A stretch of DNA of 64,000 bases from Mytilisepta virgata (lineage: Eukaryota > Mollusca > Bivalvia > Mytilida > Mytilidae). How positions within the stretch are numbered: the first letter of the stretch is position 1; every line of letters starts with the position of its first letter. A model generated the notes under the pieces. The model was not told the DNA's origin and ran no database searches. It worked only from the letters and a program-made list of their open reading frames with translations. Location of the stretch: contig CM051521.1 of the NCBI GenBank assembly GCA_028015205.1, positions 128,658,614 through 128,722,613 of the forward strand, read 5' to 3'. The translations under genes were made by a program, and so were the position numbers. Of this stretch, positions 13,141 to 25,537 are shown in pieces.

Positions 13141-13824
13141 GAATCTATATATAATATGGGGTTTCTATGTAGAGGCAAAAAAGCAAAAAGTAAACTGTAA
13201 TTGATAAACAATTTAATATATATATATATAATTAATACTTCAGTAAAATGCAAATGAAAATGTCATAAATAAACAATCAAATATTATTAATACTTTCAAC
13301 AATTAAAATTCTGAGCAATTTTCTACGATTGAGCATTTATTAATAAATTATTCAAATCTCAACTGTTCATTGTGACTAAAATTGCATGATTTCAATTTAA
13401 ACGAATACCTTTGTAAAACGTATGCAGAATGTAACACTACTGTGTAAGCATTTGAAAGACAAGTGGCATTCGATGTCCTACAAATAATACTGACTACAAA
13501 GCAAACGGTGCAAGAAATGGGACAATAATGTACATAATACTGGTGCGGCTTTGAAGATCAAAATTAAATATTGCACAGGATAATACATCTCCAACCAATA
13601 TCACACCCTGGAAGTGAAAAGAAGTCTTAATCAGTATTCTATATATTCTGTCCAAAAAGAATTGCTTCTTTATAAATGAATTAAACTTTGGTGAATACAA
13701 AATAAATAGTTCTGTTTTACCAGTCATGTCATCTGGATATGTATTTGTGATAAAACAATATATATTAATTTTATCTTAACGACTGCAACATATGCTACTA
13801 TATACCTATCCCTTTTTACAAAAA
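13141..13824. other. Intergenic, no gene seen
   Basis: AT-rich sequence with a short TA run near 13218. Nothing coding is recognised. The last 12 bases (13813-13824) are the left target duplication of the adjoining SINE. Confidence 0.5.
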
Positions 13825-14090
13825 GGGGTCTCGGTGGCCGAGTGGTCTAGGTAGTTCGTCATGACTACTAATGATCACTAGCCTGTCAACGCTGAGGTTG
13901 CGAGTTCGAATCTCACCTGTGACGGGGGGTGTTCGACTCCGATCTTAATTGACAAGGATTGCAAACTTTCCTACCGAAGGTCGGTGGTTTTCTCCGGGTA
14001 CTCCGGCTTCCTCCACCAATAAAAACTGGCCGCCGCGAAATAGCTAAATGTGCTGAAAACGGCGTAAAACCCCAACTAAACAAACAAAAC
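13825..14090 (+). mobile_element. tRNA-derived SINE with target-site duplication
   Basis: The head resembles a tRNA of the Ser/Leu type: an A box in GGTGGCCGAGTGGTCTAGG and a B box in GGTTGCGAGTTCGAATCTC. A conserved middle part follows (TCTCCGGGTACTCCGGCTTC, AAAAACTGGCCGCCGCGAAA), then a tail rich in AAAC. It is flanked by TTTTTACAAAAA (13813-13824) and TTTTCACAAAAA (14091-14102), a 12-bp target duplication with one mismatch. A second copy is at 45314-45583. Confidence 0.93.
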
Positions 14091-14102
14091 TTTTCACAAA
14101 AA

Positions 14103-16520
14103 AGAAAAACAAACCAATAAATAATATTAAACAGAACTGGGTCACCTCCTAATATAGGATAATTAGTCAAAATATGCAAATACATGTAAATAAATACAAA
14201 AAGAAACGTAAATTACCAGAAAATTAACTTACCTTTGACTACCTTCACTGTGAACTGTTGTTTATGTCAGGAGACTCTGAAATGATTAGGATATACATTA
14301 TAATTAATTTTATAGCATAATTTATACATATAAGACCTTTCTCAATATAAATTACCATTTACCTTCTTATTCCAACATTTCTGAGAAAACCATTTACTAC
14401 AGTAAGTGAGAATCGAGATCGTTCTCTATAAAGAAAATTTCTGAGAGAAAAAATGTAATTATATCCTTGTAAAACATTTAAGTGGCAATGTTTAAACACT
14501 TGTAACGCTATATAAATACGAAGATTAACATAATAAATTTAACCCAATACCAATTGGTTGTTACAGCAATATTCTAAATTTGAGAAAGACTTCCTTTAGG
14601 TTGATGATATCGGAAGATTCGCAAAAAGGTTCAAATGGAAGTCTTGCCCATAAGGTTACTATACCCTGTAAACCTATGTTGACCCTTTTCCATACACATT
14701 AAAAATATTTGCACAGACATTACTTACCTCATTCCTGAAAAAGCTTTCAAATTATTAACTCTATGTCCAAAAATTACGTTTTTATTGAAACTGAATGGAA
14801 AACTCAATCTATAATGTTTTTTTCCTTGCATGGATGAATTGCTACCGAAAAAAAAACCAACCAGTTTCGTCCATGTATGAATATTTTTATTAAGTGTCTG
14901 AGGTCTGGGATTTTATGGTCTTAATTTGTTTACCTTTTATAGCCATTAACAACGTAAAATTCAATAATTTTGGATGTTAAAAAGACAGCGGGTTGTACAA
15001 AGCAAAAATAACAATGCACCTCAAATAGGGCAATTTTAAAATGGAATAATGTGAGGGTTTCCATGGAGTTTAAAGAACAGAGAATAATGGTCTACAAAAG
15101 GAAAACAGTTGCTTTTGAGTTTTCTTAGTTTTTTGCGCTTTCTCCAATTAAAAAAAACTTTGTATCATTGCATTGGTATAAAAAGACGGATGATCAGAAA
15201 AAATAAACACCAGTATATCTGAATTGTGTATTAATATGTTTTAGCATATGACTGATGAAAGAATTAAAGCAAACAGTAATTCTGCATGTAAAATTCACAG
15301 ATTTTTAAAATTAGTTCTTTCCTTTCAAAGCTTTAAAAAAAATCACTGGCACTCTTTTTAAATACACAGCACTAATAATTTACAATGAGCTCATACAGAA
15401 TTATATAATGTAAATTCTTTGACTTCTATAAATTCCAGAAAAAAACAACAGATGACAAGTAGTAATGTATACAATGCTGACACGAAAGTCAAATAAACAA
15501 AGTGCATTTTTACTCCATAATATTATTAAATTTATCAAAGTTTACCATTGGGCAAGTTGCTCAACCTTAAAAATAAGTTTATGAAGATTTGATAAAATTG
15601 AGTTTGGGAATATTTCATTTCGTTTCCATGGCAACGATAGTCATTTTGAAAATTTCAAGACCGTCGAACGTCACTCTCGGGCATTGCGTCACACGAAGTT
15701 CCATTAGTTTGTTCTGATTTCATGAAAACAACAGTCCTTTTGAAAATGAAAATCTGAGATAACGGTTGGACATGTTTACAAATGAGGAAGCGGAAGAATT
15801 ACATGAATATATCTCCCAACCATTTTAAATATTCTAGTAGTAAAAACTATCATCCGGGTTTCATTTATATCTAAAATATCTAATAGGCCTAAGTACAAAA
15901 CTGAAAATGTAGAAAGAAAAAGCTAAATAGAGACCCTTGAGGTTTAAACTATTGTGTATAATTCTTTTTCCCTCTTTTAATATTCATGGATCACATGCTA
16001 TCATGTCCAAGATACTTGACGCCGACATCTCTTTAGAAAAAAGTTTATTATTGTCTCACAGGAACAAAACAAAGGCACTTAAAAACATATACCGCAGATG
16101 CTTCATGAGACTGCAGTACATTTGGCCATGCTATATTTCAGGGGATTTTTTTCTTTTGAAATTTTTTATTATTAAATAAAAACACAACAAACGTGAATTT
16201 GTTGTGGGTGTGGTGTTAGTCATTATTCATCAGATTGCGGACATGAAGAAAAATCATAAAACCAGTTCATACCAGGTTTCAGAATATATGGTCATTACGG
16301 GTTTCCGAGTAGATCAAAATGTGAAAATTAAATTAACAAAAGACAGGAGGGCAAACTGCGCCTATCACTGTTGACAATAAAAAAATTAACTATCTCGGGT
16401 GGAGAAATTCCATAACTGACTCGTACCTGAAGGAGAATCTATATTTTTTAATTCTATGAAACTAAGAAAAAGTTTGCAAATTTAAAATGTGAGAAACAAA
16501 AACTAAAAAATAGCCATGCA
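14103..16520. other. Intergenic, no gene seen
   Basis: AT-rich sequence with no exon recognised on either strand. The part nearest 16520 should hold the 3' untranslated region of the SPMIP2-like gene. A minus-strand AATAAA lies near 16043-16048 and could serve as its poly(A) signal. Confidence 0.5.
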
Positions 16521-19500
16521 CTAGTGTAGCTCTACATAAACCTCCACACCAAAGATACCTTCCGGATGGGTACGAGAATAGTATTTGTGCTGTAGATAAA
16601 AATTAGATGATCGTGCAGCCGCTGGATTGGTAGTGGTATATCTAGTTTGCTTGGCTGTTGGCATAATATAATAATTGGTTGTTTGTGTGGCCAAGGGTGT
16701 TCTTCTAAATCTCCTTGTTAAGGAAAAAGGTCGAGAGCTACCTGTTTTATTTTGTTGCATTGTCTTCGGTCTGTAAACATTCATTACAAGGGCAGCATCA
16801 CTGGATTCTGGAATCTCGTCATTGGGACCTGGGTACCTGTAGTTAAAAGTTCATTTGGTGTCAATTGAACTGCAACATACTACGAAAAATGATCTTTGAA
16901 TACGAGGAAAATAAAGGAAAATGTGAGCTCTTAAAAGGGTCTTGCTCTGGGTTTTTAAGAGTCAACATCTTTAATTTTTTTCTGCTCGTGATCACGACCA
17001 TATTGGCCGAAACTTTGTGCAATTTAACTTTTATCTTTTGTTGTTTTTTCTTATTATTTTATATTTGGTTTTGTTCGAATTGTGTCTTTTGTACATTTAA
17101 GTCGTTTTATGTCCCCTTTAACAGCTCACCTTTTACTCGTATTCTATTGTCGTATGAGCTCTTGAACAGTTGTTTAGAAATCGTATAATACTAGAATTAG
17201 AACAATTAATGAAAATATGTTGATGTAGTCCGACTTTATTTTCAGATTCATTGAATGGCATATCAAATGTACTTTTTCCTAATTTAAAACAAACTTACCA
17301 TGCATTTTGGTAAAGATGAGAATATCTATCTTCACATGACTGTCGAAACTGTCCCAACTACAAAAAATTGAACAATATTAACGGATAAGAAGTAAGTCTC
17401 TATCACTGTGAAATCTTTCATCTCAAGTCAAAATTGAAAAAAAAAAAAACGAAAAAGGTAATTCCATCACAGTTCCTAATAAGGCGTTTCCATTAATTTT
17501 CCATTGAGTTATGAGAACGAAGTGTCCTACGTTTATGTATTTAATTGTAGTATTATTTAGCACTTGGTTACCGAGTGACCAGAAACTAATACTGAGTATG
17601 ATCTCAAATAAATTAAGAATTGGTGTCAAGTATTATTTACATCATAACATAACGCCATTAAGATATACATGGAAATGTTCGCATGTTCTCAAAACTATGA
17701 AATAATATTATACCATGATTTACGAATCTCTCAAAAGTTAAGTGAATTATTTCAATAAAAGATCAAAGAAAAAATTGTCATTTATGTTTTGGTTGTTTCT
17801 ATGACAAGTAGAGCATGTTTTATGGCATGTAAAGCATGTTTGGTATTTATGTTTTGTATGCTCGTAATATAGACCATTTAATTAGGAATACAAATACACT
17901 GCATTTGTATTTTTATAGTATAATGAATAAGTAATTTGAATTATATAGTATGTATCAGGTAATTTTACCATTATTTGTTTTCCCGTTTGAGGTACTTTCC
18001 AGTCGGTTTGACGAGGAATGTTCCATCCAACTTCTCCAACTTTAGTGCTCCGTGATCTGTGAAAAGGTGTTCCAGTAGCAGGTCTCCACAAATAGTCAGC
18101 TTCACTAGTTGCTTCCCGTGACATCTTCCCGATGCCTATTTGTCTGTGTTCTGGTTCTACTGTCACCTTGTGATCTTTTGTGGCATTTGGGCCTAGACAT
18201 AAAAGATCGAATGGTAATGAACAACTTAATTATGGACAGTGGGGTGTTTGTTTATGATTTATTTAATAATGAGAAAAAATCCGAAAACGACCAACTGACT
18301 ATGATCAATATATTTATGGGTGTTTCAAACACTTGAACTGAAAACGATTGTCGGTATTTCAGTATATATCTTTTAAAAGTAAGTCAGTCAAGAGACTTTT
18401 GTGTTTTCGAAGATGAGTTCAACTTTCTATTTCAATGCCCCAGTACACTCAGCTAAGAAATAAATATCGAATCATTTCTTTAGATATAATTAATTTTGAT
18501 ATTATTAATAAGATAATAAACCCAGGGTCCTCGCAAGAACTTAAAATGCTTTGTATGTTTATTAAAGAAGCTCTACATACAAGAGACCATTTGTCAGTCT
18601 ACTAATCCTTAATTTATTACTTTTTTAAATAATTTTCAGATATTTAATATAAAACTTTGACTTTAAATTTGTGTTATATTCATAACTCAAAAGTACTTTT
18701 TAACTACAAAAAATAAACCATTTCTCATGTATGCTTATATGTTTTTGAAAAACTGTATTTGTTTTTTCATGTACTTATATAAATTTATGTATGTTGGATC
18801 ACGCCTATATATTGTGCTCTTCCCAATAAATATTGAATTGAATTGAAAGAAAACCATTTTGCTCTCAATTATATCACTTAAACTTGCAGTAACAATACTC
18901 GGAATATTATCATTTGACATGTTTATATTATATTTGGAATAATATCATTAAACATGTAATAAGCACAATAATATTCTTCGCTGCATGACGTCAAACTACT
19001 TTATAATGTATGAACAATTTATGGCTTACTACATGATATAAAATCGATAGTCATTTCAACTGTAATTTATAACGAAATACTTCAATTCATTGCTATCATT
19101 ATCATTTATATATAAGAGAAATGGGCTTTGAGGATCAGACAATATTATATTATCTTATATAATTTAAGTTCACGTAATGTTGCAAAAGTATAAGAACTCT
19201 TCCACGTTTATCAATAGGTAAGTTTACTTGTCAAAAGACCGAATAATTCTGCTGTCCAAAAGGTATCATTACTTTCCTTTTTTATTTTTTATGTGTCATA
19301 TAAAAAATAAAAAAGAAAAAGTAATCCTGATATAAGATAAAAGAAAATATTGAACAATTACTTTCAAACGGCAGAATTATTCGGTCTAGCTTGTCAGATT
19401 CCTTTCCTTTCACCGTGGAGTCGACGATGCCCAAAATTTTTCGTAGAGTCTCTCGTAATTTGGCGTAAACAAATAAACTAAAATATTCTTTTTAAAATTT

Positions 19501-19718
19501 CCTATAATCTTTATTTAATATCTATAAATTGTTTTGTTCAATTTTATTCAACTCTTTTGTACGAACTAAAACCACCCATAATATATCGCTTTTAAATTTG
19601 CTATATAAAATATATGATTTTAATAATGCTCACCTGTAAACAACATTCGTCCTTTCCACGGTTCATCAGTATCAATTATATTGTACATGCCTTGTGAATC
19701 AGTTGTTTCGATCGGCAT
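16521..19718 (-). CDS. SPMIP2: SPMIP2 (C4orf45)-like axonemal inner protein
   Basis: Four exons join in phase: 19718-19634, 18192-17969, 17357-17299, 16836-16521 (stop TAG), giving 227 residues. The vertebrate relative is a microtubule inner protein of the sperm flagellum doublets. Visible landmarks are GRMLFTGP early, EADYLWRPATGTPF and VGEVGWNIPRQTDW in the middle, and SHLYQNAWYPGPNDE across the third junction. The C-terminal third is basic and rich in Thr, Arg and Tyr, like many lumenal tubulin-binding proteins. I chose the ATG at 19718 because an in-frame stop appears upstream if the exon is spliced to the putative leader at 20045. An open stretch before this ATG reads like protein too (19719-19815), so a longer N terminus is possible. 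The family call rests on my recollection of the vertebrate sequence; the gene structure is firmer than the name. Confidence 0.7.
18785..18850 (+). repeat. Possible LINE 3' tail in an SPMIP2-like intron
   Basis: AATAAATATTGAATTGAATT is followed by another GAA, that is, a poly(A)-like signal and short direct repeats of TTGAA. This is typical of the 3' end of some LINE or SINE copies. No coding part is left. Confidence 0.35.
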
Positions 19719-20044
19719 CTTTAACGATTGACCTGTCTGGTGTCGTGTTTCGGACGTAAAACCCGGTTGATTTTTTCGGCCGATAACTCCTTGCCAACGT
19801 GACGCCTGACCGTATCTAAGGAAGTTAATTTTGGGTTTGAGGCTAAGTATAAACATCCGGTTGGAAACCAAGCATCACGAATATTGCTTTTTAACAGTTT
19901 ATTGCATTGACAATTACAAAGCAGTATCATAAAACTTTTTGTTTCTATTCTTTATATAGTAAGTATTTTCTTTACTCACTTGTTTCGAAATCTATAAACA
20001 GTGGTGTCTATTTTAAGATAAATAATCAAATTGTTACAACTTAC

Positions 20045-20160
20045 ATTTAACCCACAGCACAGCACACTCCACAGACACAGTACTTAGCTACGATAATGTA
20101 GCTCCTGTGACAACTTTTGACTCGGCGGAGCTACAAAGCGGTCTCATTGTCCGGTAATGG
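20045..20160 (-). other. Candidate 5' untranslated exon of the SPMIP2-like gene
   Basis: On the minus strand a comparatively GC-rich stretch ends in GGGTTAAAT|GTAAGT, a good splice donor at 20045/20044. The next acceptor, CTTCCTTAG at 19816, leads into the exon holding the start codon. No long frame is present, so it would be a leader. The 5' boundary is a guess. Confidence 0.4.
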
Positions 20161-20213
20161 AGCAAATTAACTTTTACCTATGGCAATAATAGATCATGTT
20201 TACCTGAAATATC

Positions 20214-20365
20214 ATTGAACTGTGTCAAAGAGGCAACAACCGGACCAAAGAGCAGAAAACAGCTCAATGCAGCAAGAAAATCTTGCACCCAGAGGCGGGC
20301 TTCATCTGGCGCCTAAGCAATAATGCATACTAGTTCAGCGAAATTGACACCACACTAATTTCACA
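20214..20365 (+). repeat. Dispersed 200-bp repeat, copy 2 of 3
   Basis: It matches copies at 12549 and 63468 through GTGTCAAAGAGGCAACAACC, AAAGAGCAGAAAACAGCTC, the GCAGCAAGAAAATC block and GGCGGGCTTCATCTGG. It is shorter and more diverged at the right end. Confidence 0.8.
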
Positions 20366-20955
20366 TAGTTTGATGCAAGCTAAAATCTAAGCCTGTCTGA
20401 AACATATGAGTTCACATAAGTGCTGAAAAATGACCATAAAACACAAGACTCTCTGGTTTGGGTAAAAAAGATAACAAAGGAAATATCAATGTTTTGACAT
20501 GGTGTTCAAGCTAGTATTTAAGGGCAGATGGTCATTTATTGAGGATAAGGGGCAGTTTAATGCATTTTCAGATCTGAAAAGGGCAAACAGGATCAAGTCA
20601 ACTTTAAAGAAATATCAATTATTCACTATCTAATACCCTTTTAAGAGTTCAATTAGTTTCTCTGCTCTTTTTAATTCAGTTTCAATTAATTTGGTATTTT
20701 TCATATGCATTAATAAAGTGATTTGTTTTTATATTAAACCTATTTTAGAGGGCAGAGGGGAGCACTGAAAGGGCAGAGGGGTACATTGGAAAAGGGCCAG
20801 GGTGATGTGCTCCTCTATTTTAAGCTAGCTGGAACACTGTGACATCATGATGGTTGTCACTGACTATTTATCTAATAATTATATAATTACATGTTTTAAC
20901 GGTCATTTCCAATCTGACATGTTCCTGATTAGTTGGGTAATGAATCATCCTGACA
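20366..20955. other. Intergenic between divergent genes, no gene seen
   Basis: Short purine-rich repeats such as GGGCAGAGGGG occur near 20750-20800. I see no exon. This is part of the 2.2-kb head-to-head interval and may hold shared regulatory sequence, but I could not identify a site. Confidence 0.4.
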
Positions 20956-21149
20956 CAGTGCCATATTAAATATTTAGAGGTGCTTATTTGACTGTGTACT
21001 GGTGCCAAATTGACCAGGTTTTGATTGGACCGAGTGCCGAAATGACCTGACTCAGTGCCATATTAAATATTTAGAGGTGCTAATTTGACTATGTACTGGT
21101 GCCAGATTGACCAGGTTTTGATTGGACCGTGTGCCGAAATGACTTGTAT
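20956..21149. repeat. 97-bp tandem duplication
   Basis: CAGTGCCATATTAAATATTT starts at 20956 and again at 21053. The two units agree nearly throughout, with the shared phrase GACCAGGTTTTGATTGGACC. It lies in the interval between the SPMIP2-like and DYDC-like genes. Confidence 0.9.
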
Positions 21150-21337
21150 TCTACATTTCTCCTATAGTCTCTTGGAGTCTAAATTGGGGATTTTGATTCT
21201 GAAATTAAGGACCCAAATATGAGACAAACAACAGAAATTACAGTGAAAAAGTCTTTTTGTAATTACTTTTTCATGATTTCATTTTGAATGATAGATGAAC
21301 GATCTCCATATATATGATCTTTGAGACAAAATATTTC

Positions 21338-22195
21338 TTAGGTATCAGAATCAGAATACTTTATTATCAATTTGACGCCCATGATTGAGCAGAATATAAC
21401 AAATAAAGACAATATTTTATTGGCACAAACACAATCAATACAATTGGTTATGACCCGTAATAGATAAAATATATCATATGAACAATGATGGTGGTATATA
21501 ACAATATAAGCATATAATGTAAGATAGTTTTTGTAAAATTACTGTTTTCTATTTGAAAGGCATTGACCTACAAATGAAGACAATAATTTTAGAACTCTAA
21601 AGGATTTACTATAGAAACAGGACTTTAAAAAAGAAGGAGAATTTATGAACAGGCAGTTATAATAAATGTGTACATGATGCTTTGTTTTATTATATAGTGT
21701 TGAGTTGAATCAGCACAGTGACCCCAAATAATGAATAAATTTTCAATACTAAAATGATTCTTATAAGCTATTTATCTTCTAATAAACTCTATGACCAACT
21801 TATAAAAGGATATCAAAATCATAAGGATAGAGATACAGTGTTCATAAGTTAAACAAAACGAATATTATAAAATCAATTTGAAGTAGAAAGGGTATATATG
21901 TATATTCCTGAGTTTTCCTTTTTAAAGACTCGTTGATCTTTTTCATATAAATGTGAAATAAAGATTTCACATTTTCTTAATAACGAATTGGTTTTCACAT
22001 TAAAGACATTACCTAAATAAATTTTAAATTATGATCCATATATTTAAAATTAATATATTTATTGTCTATCTGATTTATTATGTTTACTCTTTCATTTTCC
22101 AAATTCGGACATTGCAGTAAAAAATGGACTTCATCTTCAATATCATATTTACACATTTTACATTTTCGTTCATTAACCTGAACCATGTTTTATTA
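21338..22195 (-). pseudogene. LINE relic, C-terminal zinc-knuckle and 3' tail
   Basis: Read on the minus strand, 22195-22080 encodes a CKMCKYDIEDEVHFLLQCP-type segment, the CxxC, DE, HFL and CP pattern found at the end of non-LTR retrotransposon polymerase proteins. The element then decays through about 700 bp of AT-rich sequence to a 3' end near 21338, with AATAAAGTATTCTGATTCTG as the tail. It lies just upstream of the DYDC-like gene, in the opposite direction. Confidence 0.65.
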
Positions 22196-22365
22196 TGAGT
22201 TTTAAAAAACTATCCAAAATGGCAAAATCGGACACAGTCTGAAATTCCTCTGACATCAAACATCTTTAAAATCTTCAGTTCAGTGTTATATTGCAGATTT
22301 CCTCAATATAGTAGTATAATATGATAAATGTATTTCTTTATACAGTTTTCAAAGAATTCATTAAT

Positions 22366-25300
22366 ATGGATACAGCATACCTGAAAAAACATTTAGGATC
22401 GTGTTTAACAGTTTGTTTAGCTGAAGTTGCAGAAAAACGACCCAGGGATCCAGTTGAGTACATAGCTCAGTGGTTATATAAATATATGGATAATCAGAAA
22501 TATGCAGCAGAGGTAATGAAATTAAAATTAAATCAAGGTTTGTAAAATTGTTTGATATTAGTTCTGAAGAAATTGCTTTTATGCTTAGTAAGGATAAAAA
22601 AATATTCAGACAGCTTGATGAACTGAACCTGCTGTATGTTTACACTGTGGGTAGTTTAGACAAGACAAAGTTTATTCAATATGTATATTAGGCTTGCTGT
22701 ATGTTTACACTGTTGGTAGTTTAGACAAGACAAAGTTAATTCATTATGTATATTAGGCTTCAAGTGTTTTTTTACAATCAAAGTAGGGTTTTGGCCAACA
22801 AAAAAAAAAACAAAACAAAACAAGAAAGAAAGTTGGCATGAAAACTCTAAATTCTTGGAGTATGCACAAGTGATTAATATTTAAATTTTTAAAATTTTAT
22901 AGAAAATTCGACTTGCAGAACAATTAGAACAAGAAAAAATAAATTTCGAAAGAGAACAAGTTTTAATAGAGAAAAGAAAACTAGAAGCAGAACAGATTGC
23001 CAAGGAAGATGCTGAGAGAAAAAAGGTATAATGGATAATTAGTATTGTATAGATCTGTTACTGCCCCTGTGAGTAGATTTAAGAATAGATCATCTGCCTT
23101 TGAATTTTAAAGCTTTTTATGTGGGTCTTGCAGAATTGAACATTGTTAAAAAGGGTCTCAATTTACTTTTTGGGACCGTTAGTGATACACACTTACTATC
23201 CTTATCCCAAACCATAACCATAATTGGAATGAATAATTATTCATAACCTAAAACCTAACATCTAAAGTAATGGGTCCCATAGAATAAAAGATACTGAAGT
23301 TGATCTCAACAATCTTTTTTGTAAATTGTTAGTTTTAAGGCCAACTATAATGTAATATTCATTGAAGAATAGATATCTCAATGCATGTTTAGGTTTGATA
23401 ACATATATAATAACATTTTCATAATACCAAGAATGGCATTGGTTAAAGTTAATGATTTTAAATCTTTGTTTTGTAGTATAGTAACAAGCTAGGCCAATCT
23501 TTCATAAAACTTGTAAATTGTCTCAAACCTATCTGGAAATCTAAGATTTGAAGAAAATCGTAATTTGAAAGTTTTGTTGAAATTTCCTAGCTGGCTAAGT
23601 ACAAATGTAAGATGAAATAAACATATTTCATAGCACTGCCAAATGAATGTAGAGAATAGAAACATCTGTATATTATCTACTTATTCCAGCTATATCTCAT
23701 TGTTCAACCTACTTTATTCCAGCTGTATGTCATTGTTCAGCCTACTTTATTCCAGCCATATGTCATTGTTCAAGCTACTTTATTCCAACTATATGTCATT
23801 GTTCAAGCTACTTTATTCCAGCCATATATCATTGTTCAAGCTACTTTATTCCAGCTGTATGTCATTGCTCAACCTACTTTATTCCAGCAGTATGTCATTG
23901 TTCAACCTACTTTATTCCAGCTGTATGTCATTGTTCAAACTACTTTATTCCAGCTGTATGTCATTGTTCAACATACTTTATTCCAGGCATATATCATTGT
24001 TCAAGCTACTTTATTTTGAGCCATATGTCATTGTTCAAGCTACTTTATTCCAGCCATATGTCATTGTTCAAGCTACTTTATTCCAGCTGTATGTCATTGT
24101 TCAGCATACTTTATTCCAGCCATATGTCATTGTTCAACTATTTTAATCCAGCTGTATGTCATTGTTCAACCTACTTTATTCCAGCTGTATGTCATTCAAC
24201 TTACTTTATTCCAACTATATGTCATTGTTCAACTTATTTTATTCCAACTATATGTCATTGTTCAACTTATTTTATTCCAGCTGTATGTCATTGTTCAACA
24301 TACTTTATTACAACTATATGTCATTGTTCAACATACTTTTTTTCAGCTGTATATCATTGTTCAACATACTTTATTCCAGCCATTTGTCATTGTTCAACAT
24401 ACTTTATTCCAACTATATGTCATTGTTCAACCTACTTTATTCCAACTATATGTCATTCTTCAACACTGATAATATTCCCTGATTAATATTTCATGACATA
24501 AATAACAATCAAAAGTCAAAAACAAATTAGCATTATCAAATTGCATGAACTTTTATCAGGCAGAGGCAGAAAGGGCATTAAAAGAAAGTTCATCATCTAA
24601 ACTTCCTCCAGTAATGGAAGCTCAGGAACCAGCAGATGACACTCCAAAAGTAACGGAGGAACCATCAGAACAGAAAACAGAAGAAACGGCGGAACAGAAA
24701 ACAGAGGAAACAACAGAACAGAAAACAGAGGAAACAACGGAACAGAAAACAGAGGAAGAACCAGAGAAAAAAGAAGAGGAGGAAGAAAAAAAGGTAATCA
24801 ATCATCAATTTGATTTCTAAAACACCCAGAAACTGTTCCAGTTATTGGCTTAAGTCCAAATAATTTTATCATTAGATCATTTGTCATTCACTTTCACATG
24901 AATCTGGATATTACAAAATTTTTAATCAAGTTGTTATAATTTAAGGGGATTATTCTTAGCACATTTCATACACAGAAATTAACTTTTAGTTTGAAATCAG
25001 CAGGGAAATGCTAGAATTGATAAATATTTAATATATTTTATCAGTGGTTTAACAACTTGAGCAAGCTGTCAGTTAACAGCCATCACTCATTAGGTAGTAC
25101 TTTTAGATCTTTAGTTTGGTACTGACAGCAATGTTTGTTATAGTCTTAATGGAAGTCTGTACAATCATTTAATGTCAGTTTAGATAAAATTTGTGTTTAT
25201 ATGTTGTACATTTGAAATAATTTCAATAAATGAAAAAAACATATTATTATTCATTACCAATTAAAGAAAAAATGTTTGATCTTTGAAAGATAATTTTTGC

Positions 25301-25537
25301 AGTTGAATTCTGCTGTGAACCTTACATTGTCTTTGTAGATAGGGTAAAGTCTCAGTTCTTGAACTTTTGTTGTATTGAATAAATCCTGATTACATTTGAC
25401 CACAATGGTTCGATATAAGAAATATAGGTTGGGATTGATTTTGTGGTATTTTTTTCTGCTGTAAGTTTGTTCAATATATTGATTTAATATTTTAGGAAGA
25501 GCCAGAGAGCAAAGAAGAAAAACAGGAGGAAGATTAA
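22366..25537 (+). CDS. DPY30-domain protein, DYDC1/DYDC2-like
   Basis: Four exons join in phase 0: 22366-22512, 22903-23025, 24560-24793, 25496-25537 (stop TAA), giving 181 residues. Residues 1-45 form a DPY30 motif: [20 protein letters not shown], then the [16 protein letters not shown] core. This helical hairpin dimerises and docks an amphipathic helix of a partner; DYDC-type proteins are linked with radial spokes and sperm. Residues 50-90 are a charged coiled coil ([19 protein letters not shown]). Exon 3 encodes an acidic tail with about four 8-residue repeats of EQKTEETT type. Vertebrate DYDC2 has nearly the same length and the same N-terminal phrases. The exon probably begins at 22346, after an acceptor ending TACAG, so an untranslated leader may lie upstream. 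Which DYDC paralogue it matches cannot be decided here. Confidence 0.9.
22631..22760. repeat. 64-bp tandem duplication in DYDC-like intron 1
   Basis: GCTGTATGTTTACACTG begins at 22631 and 22695. The units are nearly identical, which suggests a recent duplication. Confidence 0.9.
23683..24462. repeat. 33-bp minisatellite, about 23 copies, in DYDC-like intron 2
   Basis: The unit reads TACTTTATTCCAGCTGTATG then TCATTGTTCAACC, with CAGCTG, CAACTA or CAGCCA variants. Because 33 is a multiple of 3, frames stay open and produce long artificial open frames with an [14 protein letters not shown] repeat. It sits inside an intron with good splice sites on both sides (23025 and 24560), so I treat those frames as non-genic. 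Confidence 0.95.

Noticed and set aside
19719..19871. Longer N terminus of the SPMIP2-like protein starting at 19871
   Set aside because: The region before 19815 crosses a likely acceptor, and the joined leader has an in-frame stop. The possibility is noted, but the ATG at 19718 is preferred.
23643..24486. Long overlapping plus-strand open frames (167, 156 and 108 codons)
   Set aside because: They are produced by the 33-bp minisatellite, whose unit length keeps frames open. The region lies inside a well-supported intron.
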